This document shows positions 43,868 to 53,128 of a DNA stretch of 64,000 bases, in pieces. Position 1 is the stretch's first letter. Each line of letters begins with the position of its first letter. The DNA comes from an uncultured SAR86 cluster bacterium (lineage in GTDB: Bacteria > Pseudomonadota > Gammaproteobacteria > Magnimaribacterales > D2472): the NCBI GenBank assembly GCA_902563835.1, contig CACEZB010000004.1, positions 24,147 through 88,146 of the forward strand, read 5' to 3'. The notes beneath the pieces are model-generated. The model had not been told where the DNA came from. It was given only the letters and a program-made list of their open reading frames with translations, and did not search any database. Made by a program: the position numbers and the translations under genes.

Positions 43868-44887
43868 GTGAAATTTATAAAACATATCATATTTTGCCTT
43901 ATTATCTTTTCTAATACATGCTTTGGAAAGGAGTTTAATGAACTTTTTGTTATTTATGAACCAATTGAAAGCGCCTCTCAGATAGAAAAATCAATCAATA
44001 ATTCATTTAATTCAATGATTTATAGATTAAGTGGCAATTCATCACCATCAAATGTATGGAAAATTATTAATGCAGGCAATGCTAGAAAAGATTTCATCAA
44101 AAGTTATGCAATTAAATATATTAATGATGAAAGCTATCTTCAAGTTTATTTCGAAAAAGATCTTTTAATAGAAAAGTTTAACGAATTATCAATACCGGTA
44201 ATTGGAAATTCAAGACCGTCAATACTATTCCTAATTAAAATAAATTCTGGATCAAAAACACCTTATTTTTTAAGCGGTTCTGAAATAAATTCAACTCTTG
44301 ATAGTCTTGTAGTAAATTTGTTAAGAGAAATTTCAAATTCAAGAGGAATTTTTTTAGAACTTCCAGAATTTGATCTTATAAATAAAAATGAATTAATTAG
44401 TCATGAAAGATTAATAAATCCAAATAATTTTATAGCCTCACAATATAAATCAGACGAAATAATTGAGATAGAAATTATCAATACAGGTTTAAATAGCTGG
44501 ATGGTGGAAGGCGATATTAATTTAATTCATGCCGGTGATAATTTTGAAAATAAGTTTATTAATGAATTCAATCAATTTTTAAATTTTAAAGTAGATAATA
44601 TTCTTAAAAATTATTTAATAGATACTAGAAAGAATAATTTAGTTACTATTTCTATAGCGAATATCAATAATTTTGAAAATTATAAAAAATTGAGAAACAT
44701 TATTGATAACCTGGTTGGAATAAAAGAAATAGATATAAATAAATTTGAAATCAATAATATAACTTATCAAGCAGAAGTTTATGGTGATCTTAATGATGTT
44801 GTAAATGAATTATCTTCTAATAGCTTTATTGAAATAAGTAATATTTTTATTGATACTAATAGTCTAGAACTCATATTTGAAGAATGA
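43868..44887 (+). CDS. DUF2066 family exported protein
   Basis: The track's TTG at 43835 would lie inside purM; GTG 43868 starts a good signal peptide (VKFIKHIIFCLIIFSNTCFG), with GTG 43856 as the alternative. The mature protein begins FNELFVIYEPIESASQIEKSINNSFNSMIYRLSGN, the DUF2066 opening, and ends with a second alpha/beta part around NLVTISIANINNFENYKKLRN. Function unknown; the order DUF2066, PgsA-like, hda is typical for gammaproteobacteria. It overlaps the next gene by four bases. Confidence 0.72.
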   Translation: MKFIKHIIFCLIIFSNTCFGKEFNELFVIYEPIESASQIEKSINNSFNSMIYRLSGNSSPSNVWKIINAGNARKDFIKSYAIKYINDESYLQVYFEKDLLIEKFNELSIPVIGNSRPSILFLIKINSGSKTPYFLSGSEINSTLDSLVVNLLREISNSRGIFLELPEFDLINKNELISHERLINPNNFIASQYKSDEIIEIEIINTGLNSWMVEGDINLIHAGDNFENKFINEFNQFLNFKVDNILKNYLIDTRKNNLVTISIANINNFENYKKLRNIIDNLVGIKEIDINKFEINNITYQAEVYGDLNDVVNELSSNSFIEISNIFIDTNSLELIFEE

Positions 44888-45435
44888 CCAAATATTTTAT
44901 CTTTATTCCTAATTTACTTTCTATCATTCGTATAGCTCTGGTTTACCCAATTCTTAATAATATTTTTTTGGGAAATTATCAAATAAGTATTTTATTTTTT
45001 ATTATTGCATCTATCACCGATGCTTTAGATGGCTTTTTAGCTAGAACAATGAATTGGCAAACAAGGTTAGGAACTATTTTAGACCCTGTTGCAGATAAGT
45101 TGCTCTTATCAGGCACGATATTTATTTTTTGGCTTAATGAATTAATACCCTTTTATATATTTATAATTTTTATTTCTAGAGATATTGCCATTTTACTTGG
45201 CGCAGCAATCCAGATGTCCTTAATAGATACTGAAACTCCTTTACCAAATTTCCTTGGCAAATTGACCACGGGATTGCAAATAGCATATATATCGATAATT
45301 TTTATAAAAGAAATTATTAATTTCGATATATCAACATATTTATTAGATGTATTTATAATCATAGTGACTTTATTGAGCCTAATTGTTTATGCTTACAATT
45401 GGCTTAAGGATCTAAGGATTTATCATAATGAGTAA
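44884..45435 (+). CDS. CDP-alcohol phosphatidyltransferase family protein (PgsA-like)
   Basis: 183 residues, six helices. The CDP-binding signature D-x-x-D-G-x-x-A-R-x8-G-x-x-x-D-x-x-x-D is present as TDALDGFLARTMNWQTRLGTILDPVADK. It transfers a phosphatidyl group to an alcohol such as glycerol 3-phosphate. This hda-linked copy in gammaproteobacteria is often separate from the main pgsA, so the acceptor is uncertain. It overlaps hda by eight bases. Confidence 0.88.
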   Translation: MTKYFIFIPNLLSIIRIALVYPILNNIFLGNYQISILFFIIASITDALDGFLARTMNWQTRLGTILDPVADKLLLSGTIFIFWLNELIPFYIFIIFISRDIAILLGAAIQMSLIDTETPLPNFLGKLTTGLQIAYISIIFIKEIINFDISTYLLDVFIIIVTLLSLIVYAYNWLKDLRIYHNE

Positions 45436-46114
45436 TCCTAAACAGCTTACTTTTCCATGGAACAAAAGCAATAAATCAAATTTCAATAATTTTTATTTCG
45501 AAAGTTCTAACATTGAAGCTAAAGATGCTTTGCTTGCATCTGGAGATATTTTTTTATACGGTTTGGAAAAGACCGGAAAGACTTATTTACTCCAATCACT
45601 TTGTAATCATTATTTTGATGAGGGCAAAACTTCATTACTAATCCCTTTAAAAGAAGTAAAAGATCTTGGTAGTCAAATCACAGAATCCTTAGAAAACCTT
45701 GATTTAATTTGTATAGATGATGTTGATTTAATTGCGGGTGATAATTCTTGGGAGATAGCAATGTTTAATTTAATAAATAATTGTTTATTAACTAATTGTA
45801 GACTTGTTTTTTGTTCATCATTTAATCCATCTAATATTAATTTTGAGTTAAAGGATTTGATGTCTAGAATTAAAAAAATTAATCATATTGAGCTTTTTCC
45901 AGTTAATACAAATAATATATCTAAAGCAATTAAATTTATCGCAAATTCAAGATCTATAAATTTAGGTGAAAGGGAGATAAATTACTTAATTACATATTCT
46001 GAAAGAAGCATTTCGAATTTAATTAATATCATGGAAAAACTTGATGATTTATCTATGGAATTAAAAAGAAAGATAAGTGTTCCGTTAATAAAAGAAGTTA
46101 TTCGGGCTGAATAA
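45428..46114 (+). CDS. hda: DnaA regulatory inactivator Hda
   Basis: 228-residue AAA+ protein related to DnaA domain III, which stimulates DnaA-ATP hydrolysis at the sliding clamp. The N-terminal clamp-binding motif QLTFPW corresponds to E. coli QLSLPL; FNNFYFESSNIEA and LYGLEKTGKTYLLQSL (Walker A, GLEKTGKT) and LICIDDVDLIAGD (Walker B) follow. The arginine finger region is SRIKKINHIEL. Its 3' end overlaps the convergent sppA by 17 bases. Confidence 0.92.
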   Translation: MSNPKQLTFPWNKSNKSNFNNFYFESSNIEAKDALLASGDIFLYGLEKTGKTYLLQSLCNHYFDEGKTSLLIPLKEVKDLGSQITESLENLDLICIDDVDLIAGDNSWEIAMFNLINNCLLTNCRLVFCSSFNPSNINFELKDLMSRIKKINHIELFPVNTNNISKAIKFIANSRSINLGEREINYLITYSERSISNLINIMEKLDDLSMELKRKISVPLIKEVIRAE

Positions 46115-47933
46115 AATCACATTCAAAACAGTAAGCAGCAATATTTATATTTTTTTCGTTATCAATAAATTGATACTGTGAATCAAATAAACTTAAAAGT
46201 TGTTTTGTTCTCTTGCCTATATTAATTTTGATATCAAAATTATCTAATATTTCTGAGATAAAAATATCAATAGGATCTAATTCTTTTTTATAGGTAACAA
46301 TTCTATATTCATTTATATTAGCTAATTTTGCTGCAGATTCAATAGCATCATTTAAATCACCAATTTCATCTACTAGGCCAAGTTGTTGTGCTTTTTCTCC
46401 AGACCATATCCTTCCAGCAGCTATAGCAAGAACTTCTTTGTATGGCATATCTCTGTTTTGAGCTACTTTTGATACAAATTCATCATATGTATGATCTACA
46501 TCAGCTTGTATTGCTTGAGAGACATAATTTGGCATTGGAAGTCTAGGATCCCATTCGCCTGCTTTTGTTGAAGCAATACCATCAACACTAACTCCTGCCC
46601 AATCATAAATTCCATCTATCGTAGTAATTATTCCATACACACCAATAGAACCAGTAAGAGTCTCAGGTTTTGCCCAAATTTCATCAGAAAGTGTTGTAAC
46701 CCAAACGCCGCCTGATGCAGCAATATCTCCCATTGATGAAACAATAGGTCTACCAGTTTCTTTAAATTCATTCAAAGAATTAGTTATTAATTCACTAGAC
46801 CAAACATCACCACCTGGACTGTTTACTCTTAAAACTAATGCTTTTACTGATTTATCTTTAATAGCCTTTTGGATATTTTCAACAATAGTATCTGCGCCAG
46901 CTATATTATAGGCAGCTTCGCCAGTTGTAATGGTTCCTTCCACATTAACTACAGCAATCTTATTTTTTGAATTATCTTTTTTCTCTTCTATCGTTGATAA
47001 ATATTCATATATGGAGACTGAATCTGGGAAATGATTTTTATCATTCTTTTTATTTGGTAATTCTTGAAACATCCAGTGCCTTAGCTCTTCTCTGGTTACA
47101 ATTCTATCTACTAAATTGAGATCTAAAGCAATCTCAGAAATTCGAGGGTTATCAATTGACAATTCCCATAGAGAATCTCCATACTTCTGCATAGTTCCTT
47201 TCGGAATACCTCTGCCAGCCTCCATCATATTTGTCATTTTTTGCCAAAGAGGATCAGCAAATTCTCTCCAAGAAAGCTTATCTTCTTCAGACATAGAGTT
47301 TCTAGTGTATGGCTCAGGCCCCGTTTTAAAGTCCCCGGCAATAAAAACATGGTAATTTAATTTAATATTTTCATATAAATCTTTTATGTATTCTCTTTTT
47401 CTTGATAATCCAAATGCTCCTACTCCTCCATAATTATTTAGAAAAACTTGATTTGCTTGAGAGCTAATTAGGTATGAATTATTTTCAAATATTTCAGCAT
47501 AAGCAATTACTTGTTTTCCATTATCTCTTATATTTTTTACAGCATTTGCAATTTCAAATGCTGAAGCATAATACATGCCTAATTCTGATACGTTTAAATA
47601 AACAGCTGATAAAGATTCATCAGTAGCAGCTTTTTCAAGAACTTTTAAAAGATCAGCAAGCTCATGTTGTTGAGTTGACATATTCGCTAGGATATCTTCA
47701 ATAGTAGGCGAAGAGGTGGTTTTAGTATCAACCACAACACCTACTGGCTTAAACCATAAAACTTTGTTTTCAGTATTAACTTTTTCCTCACTAGAGAATA
47801 TTGTTCCAATAGCAGCAATCATTGAGAATGTTATCAATATTAAAACCAGAATAGTTGCAGAATTTAAGAATATCTTCCTAGTTAAAGTTAAAAATTTATC
47901 AGCTTTAGACCATATAGATTGAGTTTTAGACAT
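46098..47933 (-). CDS. sppA: Signal peptide peptidase SppA, 67K type
   Basis: 611-residue inner-membrane serine protease with one N-terminal helix (FLNSATILVLILITFSMIAAIG) and two tandem ClpP-like domains, the long gammaproteobacterial form. The Lys general base is expected in the first domain (FIAGDFKTGPEPYTR), and the nucleophile Ser in PETLTGSIGVYGI of the second; MGDIAASGGVW is also conserved. It degrades cleaved signal peptides. It stands between DUF2069 and hda, a common arrangement in relatives with wrbA-DUF2069. Confidence 0.93.
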   Translation of the reverse strand: MSKTQSIWSKADKFLTLTRKIFLNSATILVLILITFSMIAAIGTIFSSEEKVNTENKVLWFKPVGVVVDTKTTSSPTIEDILANMSTQQHELADLLKVLEKAATDESLSAVYLNVSELGMYYASAFEIANAVKNIRDNGKQVIAYAEIFENNSYLISSQANQVFLNNYGGVGAFGLSRKREYIKDLYENIKLNYHVFIAGDFKTGPEPYTRNSMSEEDKLSWREFADPLWQKMTNMMEAGRGIPKGTMQKYGDSLWELSIDNPRISEIALDLNLVDRIVTREELRHWMFQELPNKKNDKNHFPDSVSIYEYLSTIEEKKDNSKNKIAVVNVEGTITTGEAAYNIAGADTIVENIQKAIKDKSVKALVLRVNSPGGDVWSSELITNSLNEFKETGRPIVSSMGDIAASGGVWVTTLSDEIWAKPETLTGSIGVYGIITTIDGIYDWAGVSVDGIASTKAGEWDPRLPMPNYVSQAIQADVDHTYDEFVSKVAQNRDMPYKEVLAIAAGRIWSGEKAQQLGLVDEIGDLNDAIESAAKLANINEYRIVTYKKELDPIDIFISEILDNFDIKINIGKRTKQLLSLFDSQYQFIDNEKNINIAAYCFECDFIQPE

Positions 47934-47975
47934 TATTCCTCCAAAAAAGACTTTGATGATATGTTAATAAGTTAA

Positions 47976-48308
47976 TCATGTAAATTTTTTAATTGTTTTA
48001 GGCCCAAACATAATATGAATAAATAGGGCACAGATAAACATCAATTCTAAAATATCTATCCAAAATGAGTTAGTGCCAAAAACTTTTAAAGATGAAAAAA
48101 GAAAGTATATTAATATAAAGAAACAAAACCACTGATACGCTCTTATCATTAACTTATTTATATAAAAATAGAATATCAACAGCGGACTTATCCATAACAA
48201 GAATAAATAAATATCTATTCTCTCTTGAACAACATTTAAAAATTTAATTATAAATAATAATAAAAATAAAATATGAGTAGTAATTTTGTATTGCTTTAAA
48301 TTAAGCAT
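47976..48308 (-). CDS. DUF2069 family membrane protein
   Basis: 110 residues, four helices, with the conserved LLFIIKFLNV, a central WISPLLIFYFYINKLMIRAYQWFCFFILIYF (x-x-x-R-x-Y-x-W) and a C-terminal LELMFICALFIHIMFGPKTIK. The family is gammaproteobacterial, of unknown function, and usually lies downstream of wrbA, which it overlaps here by eight bases. Confidence 0.8.
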   Translation of the reverse strand: MLNLKQYKITTHILFLLLFIIKFLNVVQERIDIYLFLLWISPLLIFYFYINKLMIRAYQWFCFFILIYFLFSSLKVFGTNSFWIDILELMFICALFIHIMFGPKTIKKFT

Positions 48309-48897
48309 TTATTTTTTTAATTAATTGAGCCAATCTGGCACCTGAATTTTTTGCAATTTCGTATTCATCTTTTGTTAGTTCATTTGATGAATTGAAATTC
48401 TCAACATGGGATGGCCCGTAAGGGGTGCCACCTGACTTTGTTTTGTTAAGGTTAGTAAATGAATAGGGTGTTCCACTAATAATCATCCCATGGTGGAGCA
48501 TAAAAGTTATTAGATTAAAAATAGTCACCTCTTGGCCTCCATGCATTGACCCTGTTGAGGTAAATGCAATTCCAGGTTTATTTTCTAAAGCATTTGTTGC
48601 CCAAAGGTCACCTGTTGTATCAAGAAAATATTTAAGTGGAGCAGCCATTGATCCAAATCTTGTTGGAGATCCAAGAGCAAGACCGCTGCAGTTAATCAAA
48701 TCTTCTTTAGTGCAATATATTTCACCTGAATTAGGCACATCTGGATCAGACTTTTCAACGCTTGGAGATACTTTTGGAACAGTCCTAATTTTAATATCCA
48801 TACTTTCATTTTCTGCACCATCAGCTATTGCATGTGCAAGATTTTTAACTGAACCCGATGCAGAGTAAAATAGCACTAATAAAAAATTCTTTTCCAT
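48301..48897 (-). CDS. wrbA: NAD(P)H:quinone oxidoreductase WrbA
   Basis: 198-residue flavodoxin-fold FMN enzyme that reduces quinones by two electrons. FYSASGSVKNLAHAIADGAE binds the FMN phosphate; LALGSPTRFGSMAAPLKYFLD and AFTSTGSMHGGQEVTIFNLITFMLHHGMIISG are WrbA signatures. The start used is ATG 48897 (MEKNFLLVLFYS); the track's start adds 19 residues with no match and would overlap the divergent promoter region. Confidence 0.93.
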   Translation of the reverse strand: MEKNFLLVLFYSASGSVKNLAHAIADGAENESMDIKIRTVPKVSPSVEKSDPDVPNSGEIYCTKEDLINCSGLALGSPTRFGSMAAPLKYFLDTTGDLWATNALENKPGIAFTSTGSMHGGQEVTIFNLITFMLHHGMIISGTPYSFTNLNKTKSGGTPYGPSHVENFNSSNELTKDEYEIAKNSGARLAQLIKKINA

Positions 48898-48933
48898 ATT
48901 TACTTTTAAATTATTAATTATATTATGTACGCG

Positions 48934-49386
48934 ATGAAGATTAAGATTATACAACTTTTCTGTTTATTCATTCTCTTAAGTTGTCAGAATAATAATATAA
49001 AAGTATTTAATGGTTCTGATACTAGTTTAACTAAACTTAATGGTAATTGGATTGTAGTTAACTATTGGGCTGACTGGTGCGCACCCTGTATCAAAGAAAT
49101 ACCAGAATTAAATGAATTTGCAAAAGAAAACGAGGATTTATTTGTATATACCTTTAATTTCGATCATTTAGAAATTGAAGATTTAGCGCCTCTTGCAAAA
49201 AAATTTAAGATTTCAGTTCCATCATTAGTAACACATCCTCGAGAAATCTGGGGTATTCAAACCCCTCCAGCAGTTCCAGCCACTTTTTTCATAAACCCTA
49301 ATGGAGAACTGGTGCTATCTTTGTTTAGACCTCAGACAAAGGATAAATTGAATGAAATAATTATCGATTTAAAGAAGGCTTTTTAA
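48934..49386 (+). CDS. TlpA/thioredoxin-family lipoprotein
   Basis: Starts at ATG 48934 (MKIKIIQLFCLFILLSC), giving a lipoprotein signal with LLSC; the track's start adds MYA. The thioredoxin domain has WIVVNYWADWCAPCIKEIPELNEF with the active site WCAPC, and the cis-Pro in PPAVPATFFINPNG. It would be a membrane-attached periplasmic thiol reductant or oxidant. It is divergent from wrbA and overlaps the M23 peptidase gene by 18 bases at its 3' end. Confidence 0.82.
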   Translation: MKIKIIQLFCLFILLSCQNNNIKVFNGSDTSLTKLNGNWIVVNYWADWCAPCIKEIPELNEFAKENEDLFVYTFNFDHLEIEDLAPLAKKFKISVPSLVTHPREIWGIQTPPAVPATFFINPNGELVLSLFRPQTKDKLNEIIIDLKKAF

Positions 49387-50154
49387 AAAATCTTCTTGAA
49401 TTATTAGCTCTGGATTTATTTTTACTTTATTTAAATATACTGTCCAATGAAGGTGTGGGCCAGTCACTCTTCCTGTTGAACCAACCTCACCAATTTTTTG
49501 ACCTTGCTCAACAAATTGATTTTTAATTACATTGACTTTTGATAGGTGACTGTATGAAGTTAATAACCCATATCCATGATCAATAATGATGAAATTTCCT
49601 GAATAAAAAAAATCACCTATTAAAATAATTTTTCCTTTAGCAGGAGCGACTATTTTGGTACCAGAGAGCGCAGCAATATCTAAGGCTAAATGAGGAGATC
49701 TGGGTAAGTCATTTATAAATCTGCGTTTACCATATCTGCTAGAGATAATTCCTTCCACAGGCTGTATAAAATTAAACTTAGGTTTATATACTGTGGTATA
49801 CGAATTTAAAGTATTTTTTATAATTTGAGATTCTTTGTATGCTCGTTGAGAATCTTCTTCACTTAAACTGACCATAGAAGTATTTTCAATTTTTATCCTA
49901 GATTCACCAAAATCTTTATTATTTACATAAATACTTTCATTATTTATTAATATTGATTTTCCTTGTTTATCAAATGGCAATGGAATTAATTCATAAATAT
50001 CACCCATAATGTTAACTGTAAGATTATTAGTAGTTTTATTTTTATTATTAAGCTTAATAGCAATAATTTCCCCAGGATCTCCTGAGAAAGAGGCATCCAT
50101 ATTATTTATTAGAAATGTTAACGAAAGAATTATTAAAAAATGAAATTTAGTCAT
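49369..50154 (-). CDS. M23 family metallopeptidase
   Basis: 261 residues, signal peptide (FLIILSLTFLINNMDA). The C-terminal LytM domain has the zinc ligands H-x-x-x-D as PHLALDIAAL and H-x-H as GPHLHWTVYL, both intact, with IIDHGYGLLTSYSHLSKV between, so it should be an active peptidoglycan endopeptidase. The N-terminal half (FSGDPGEIIAIKLNNKN) is a beta domain found in similar envelope M23 enzymes. It overlaps xseA by eight bases. Confidence 0.9.
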   Translation of the reverse strand: MTKFHFLIILSLTFLINNMDASFSGDPGEIIAIKLNNKNKTTNNLTVNIMGDIYELIPLPFDKQGKSILINNESIYVNNKDFGESRIKIENTSMVSLSEEDSQRAYKESQIIKNTLNSYTTVYKPKFNFIQPVEGIISSRYGKRRFINDLPRSPHLALDIAALSGTKIVAPAKGKIILIGDFFYSGNFIIIDHGYGLLTSYSHLSKVNVIKNQFVEQGQKIGEVGSTGRVTGPHLHWTVYLNKVKINPELIIQEDFLKSLL

Positions 50155-51508
50155 TGTTTAAAACTTCAATATCCATCAAACCATCGCTTAATCTTGCTTT
50201 TAGCTTTTCTCCCTTAGCAACTTTTTTTGTAGATTTAATTGCTTCACCTTTTTTGTTCATTACAATTGCATAACCTCTATCTAAAATTGATAGAGGATTA
50301 AGTATTTCTATATTTTTATATAACTTCGCTAATAGGTTGATATTAAATTGGATCTTTTGACTAATTCCTCTATTAAGATTATTAAATAATGAATTAACCT
50401 TATCATGCATTAAATCCAATTTTGATATGGGGTTATTGTTATTCAGATTATCTGACAATCTTTCAAGTTTATTTTTATTATTAGATATTAATAATTTTTT
50501 TTGTTGCCTTATTTTTAAATCTAAATTATCAAGATGTTGTGATTTTTCTCTTAGCAAAGTTAAAGGATCTTTTAATTTAGACTTATTTAAATTAATTAAC
50601 TGATTAAGATTCTCAAGATAGTTGTAAATATTTTTCCTTAGCTCGTCTTTATATTTTAGAATTTCATCTTTTAACTTAAAATTAAATTCAGTTACTAGCT
50701 CAGCTGATGCAGTTGGTGTTGGGACTCTTATGTCTGAAACAAAATCACAAATAGTGAAGTCTATTTCATGACCGACACCTGATATTGTTGGAATGGGGAA
50801 TGAGAATATCTCTCTCGCTAATTCTTCATTATTAAAACACCACAAATCCTCAATAGACCCACCACCTCTTGAAAGTATTACTACATCTATTTTATTTTCA
50901 GGATTCTCTCTATTGAAGCTAATAATTCTATTTAAAGCATTTATTATAGATATATGTGCTTCATCTCCTTGAACAGTAGCTTCACTTAATGATATTTCCA
51001 AGGTAGGAGCTCTTCTATTAATAGTAGAAATGATATCTTGGAATGCCGCAGTACTAGAAGAAGTGATAATTCCAATATGTTTTGGTGATGAGGGCAGCTG
51101 CTTCTTTTTATCTAAATTAAATAATCCTTCTTGTTCAAGCTTATTTTTTAGAACTTCAAATTTTTGCATTAGATTTCCAGCTCCTGCTGGCTCAATTGTT
51201 TTAACAATTAATTGGTAATCGCCTCTTGGAGCATAAATGCTGACCTGACCCCTAAGAACACATTGATCGCCATCTTTAGGAGAGAAATTTAACTTAATAT
51301 TTTGATTCTTAAACATTGCACATCTAATTGCGCCATCTGCATCCTTTAGAGTGAAATACATATGTCCAGAACTTGGTTTTGCTAAGTTTGAAATTTCGCC
51401 AACAACAGATACATTACTGAAGTTATTCTCTAATAAATATTTAGCAGATTTGTTTAACTCACCTACTGAGATAATTTCATCATTCTGAATTACAATATTA
51501 TCAGCCAT
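50147..51508 (-). CDS. xseA: Exodeoxyribonuclease VII large subunit
   Basis: 453 residues. N-terminal OB fold NVSVVGEISNLAKPSSGHMYFTLKDADGAIRCAMFK; catalytic core with IGIITSSSTAAFQDIISTINRRAP, VVILSRGGGSIEDLWCFNNE and SGVGHEIDFTICDFVSDIRVPTPTASAE; then a long coiled coil and a C-terminal segment ILDRGYAIVMNKKGEAI that contacts XseB. XseB is not in this window. It degrades single-stranded DNA from both ends. Confidence 0.96.
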   Translation of the reverse strand: MADNIVIQNDEIISVGELNKSAKYLLENNFSNVSVVGEISNLAKPSSGHMYFTLKDADGAIRCAMFKNQNIKLNFSPKDGDQCVLRGQVSIYAPRGDYQLIVKTIEPAGAGNLMQKFEVLKNKLEQEGLFNLDKKKQLPSSPKHIGIITSSSTAAFQDIISTINRRAPTLEISLSEATVQGDEAHISIINALNRIISFNRENPENKIDVVILSRGGGSIEDLWCFNNEELAREIFSFPIPTISGVGHEIDFTICDFVSDIRVPTPTASAELVTEFNFKLKDEILKYKDELRKNIYNYLENLNQLINLNKSKLKDPLTLLREKSQHLDNLDLKIRQQKKLLISNNKNKLERLSDNLNNNNPISKLDLMHDKVNSLFNNLNRGISQKIQFNINLLAKLYKNIEILNPLSILDRGYAIVMNKKGEAIKSTKKVAKGEKLKARLSDGLMDIEVLNND

Positions 51509-51525
51509 ATTTAAAGTATAACTTT

Positions 51526-52410
51526 ATGAAATATAATTTACAGCGAACAAATTATTTCCTTATTTTATCCTTTGGCGCAATGTTGATAGGTTTTGCACCA
51601 ATTTTTGTAAAGTTAAGCTCTTTATCTTCTACCGCAATAACTTTTTATAGAATGTTTTTAGCAATTCCATTCTTATTTATGCTCAACTATAAGCTTAATA
51701 AAAAATTTTTATTTAATGTAAAAAATAAGAAAACAATTATATATGCTGCATTTGCTGCGTTAGCATTTACAGTGGATTTAACTTTGTGGCATTTTAGTAT
51801 GGACATAACTTCAATTTCTAATGCCACAATAATAGTGAATTCTGCTCCAATTTTTGTTGCCATACTTTCTTTTATTTTTTTTAAAGAAAGATTATCTAAA
51901 GAATTTCTTATTTCATTCTTAATAACTTATATCGGTATTATAGGATTAATCTATTATTCAAATAATTATATTAACGGAAAAGTTTTAGGAGATATCTTGT
52001 GTCTAATAGCTGCTTTATTTTATGGTGTTTATTTACTTGTTATATCAAAGCTAGGCGATGAGGATTCTTTAAACATTATTTTTTATACAACTTTATTCTG
52101 TTGTATGTTTTCTATAGTTCCAATGCTTATAGAGAGAGGAGAGATGGTGCCTACATCTGCTTTTGATTGGATAAATTTATTATTGATGGCTGTTCTTTGT
52201 CAATTTGGAGGCCAATACTTTATAACACATGGAATTGGAAAAATTTCAGCATCTGATGGATCAATTGGGCTTTTAATGCAACCCTTAACGGCAACGATTC
52301 TTGCTACAATTATTTTTTCAGAAATTTTAAATTTTATACAAATAATATTTGTTCTTGTTACGCTCTTTGGTATTTATCTTGCAAGAATAAATATTGTAAA
52401 AGTTAATTAA
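51526..52410 (+). CDS. EamA/DMT-family transporter
   Basis: 294 residues, ten helices in two EamA repeats: FLILSFGAMLIGFAPIFVKLSS...AITFYRMFLAIP and GDILCLIAALFYGVYLLVISKL. The first repeat ends with ATIIVNSAPIFVAILSFIFFKERLS, the second with QPLTATILATIIFSEILN, the paired P-x-x-x-x-x-x-x-x-x-x-E family pattern. It probably exports amino acids or other small metabolites; substrate unknown. Divergent from xseA, with a 17-base gap. Confidence 0.88.
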   Translation: MKYNLQRTNYFLILSFGAMLIGFAPIFVKLSSLSSTAITFYRMFLAIPFLFMLNYKLNKKFLFNVKNKKTIIYAAFAALAFTVDLTLWHFSMDITSISNATIIVNSAPIFVAILSFIFFKERLSKEFLISFLITYIGIIGLIYYSNNYINGKVLGDILCLIAALFYGVYLLVISKLGDEDSLNIIFYTTLFCCMFSIVPMLIERGEMVPTSAFDWINLLLMAVLCQFGGQYFITHGIGKISASDGSIGLLMQPLTATILATIIFSEILNFIQIIFVLVTLFGIYLARINIVKVN

Positions 52411-52501
52411 CTTTTGATAAACATTTATTCGCATTAGATTCTTATTATAGACTTTGGTCTAAAGCTTTATATAATAAACGAAATCTTAGGATTGAAATTT
52501 T

Positions 52502-52578
52502 GGGTGATTAGCTCAGTTTGGTAGAGCATCTCGTTTACACCGAGAGGGTCGGCAGTTCGAACCTGTCATCACCCACCA
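52502..52578 (+). tRNA. tRNA-Val (anticodon TAC)
   Basis: 77 nt including CCA. Acceptor GGGTGAT pairs with ATCACCC; anticodon arm TCTCG-TTTACAC-CGAGA gives TAC with normal U33; T arm CGGCA-GTTCGAAC-CTGTC. TATAAT at 52470-52475 is a likely -10. It probably shares a transcript with tRNA-Asp 49 bases downstream. Confidence 0.97.
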
Positions 52579-52627
52579 TTTATAGTTGCAGTTTTATATA
52601 GAATATATATTATGCAAGCTTAAATGT

Positions 52628-52702
52628 GGTCCGGTAGTTAAACGGTTATAATTCCGCCCTGTCACGGCGGCGTTCGGGGTTCGATTCCCCGTCGGACCGC
52701 CA
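52628..52702 (+). tRNA. tRNA-Asp (anticodon GTC)
   Basis: 75 nt including CCA. Acceptor GGTCCGG pairs with TCGGACC (one G-U); anticodon arm CCGCC-CTGTCAC-GGCGG gives GTC; T arm GGGG-TTCGATT-CCCC; discriminator G. The D loop is short (AAACGGTTA). Confidence 0.95.
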
Positions 52703-52711
52703 CGTTTAGAC

Positions 52712-53119
52712 ATGAATACACTAATTATCAGTTTATTAATATTATGTTATTCCTTAATATTGGGGATAATTTTTGCTCAAGTCTTGATAACAGCGCCAGT
52801 TGTTTTTAAGGTTCTTGATGACCAAAATGCATCTAAATTTCTGAGAAAGATCTTTCCTAGATATTACTTTTTATTATTATTAATTTCTCTTTTAGCATTA
52901 TTAATATCTTATTTGTTTTTTAAGACATTTGATTTATATATATCTGTTGTAGCGGTCTTTTTTTCTTTTTTAGGCTATGTAATTATACCAATAACAAATA
53001 GTGCACGTGATAGGGGCTGGGATAGTATATTTAAATGGTTACATAACCTTAGTGTTTTTAATACTATTGTCATTATGGGTATAGCAATAATACAGATTTT
53101 TAGAGCAACCACTTTTTAA
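52712..53119 (+). CDS. DUF4149 family membrane protein
   Basis: 135 residues, four helices: LIISLLILCYSLILGIIFAQVLITAPVVFKVLDDQNASKFLRKIFPRYYF, the DUF4149 opening with its P-x-x-F and R-x-x-F-P-x-Y core, then a long hydrophobic pair and a final helix after SARDRGWDSIFKWLHNLSVFN. Function unknown. It follows tRNA-Asp by nine bases and gpsA starts nine bases after its stop. Confidence 0.78.
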   Translation: MNTLIISLLILCYSLILGIIFAQVLITAPVVFKVLDDQNASKFLRKIFPRYYFLLLLISLLALLISYLFFKTFDLYISVVAVFFSFLGYVIIPITNSARDRGWDSIFKWLHNLSVFNTIVIMGIAIIQIFRATTF

Positions 53120-53128
53120 ATTAATAAT

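Noticed and set aside
52448-52461. Inverted repeat TAGAC-TTTG-GTCTA after the EamA gene
   Set aside because: Short stem without a T-run and overlapping the likely promoter of tRNA-Val; too weak to call a terminator or operator.
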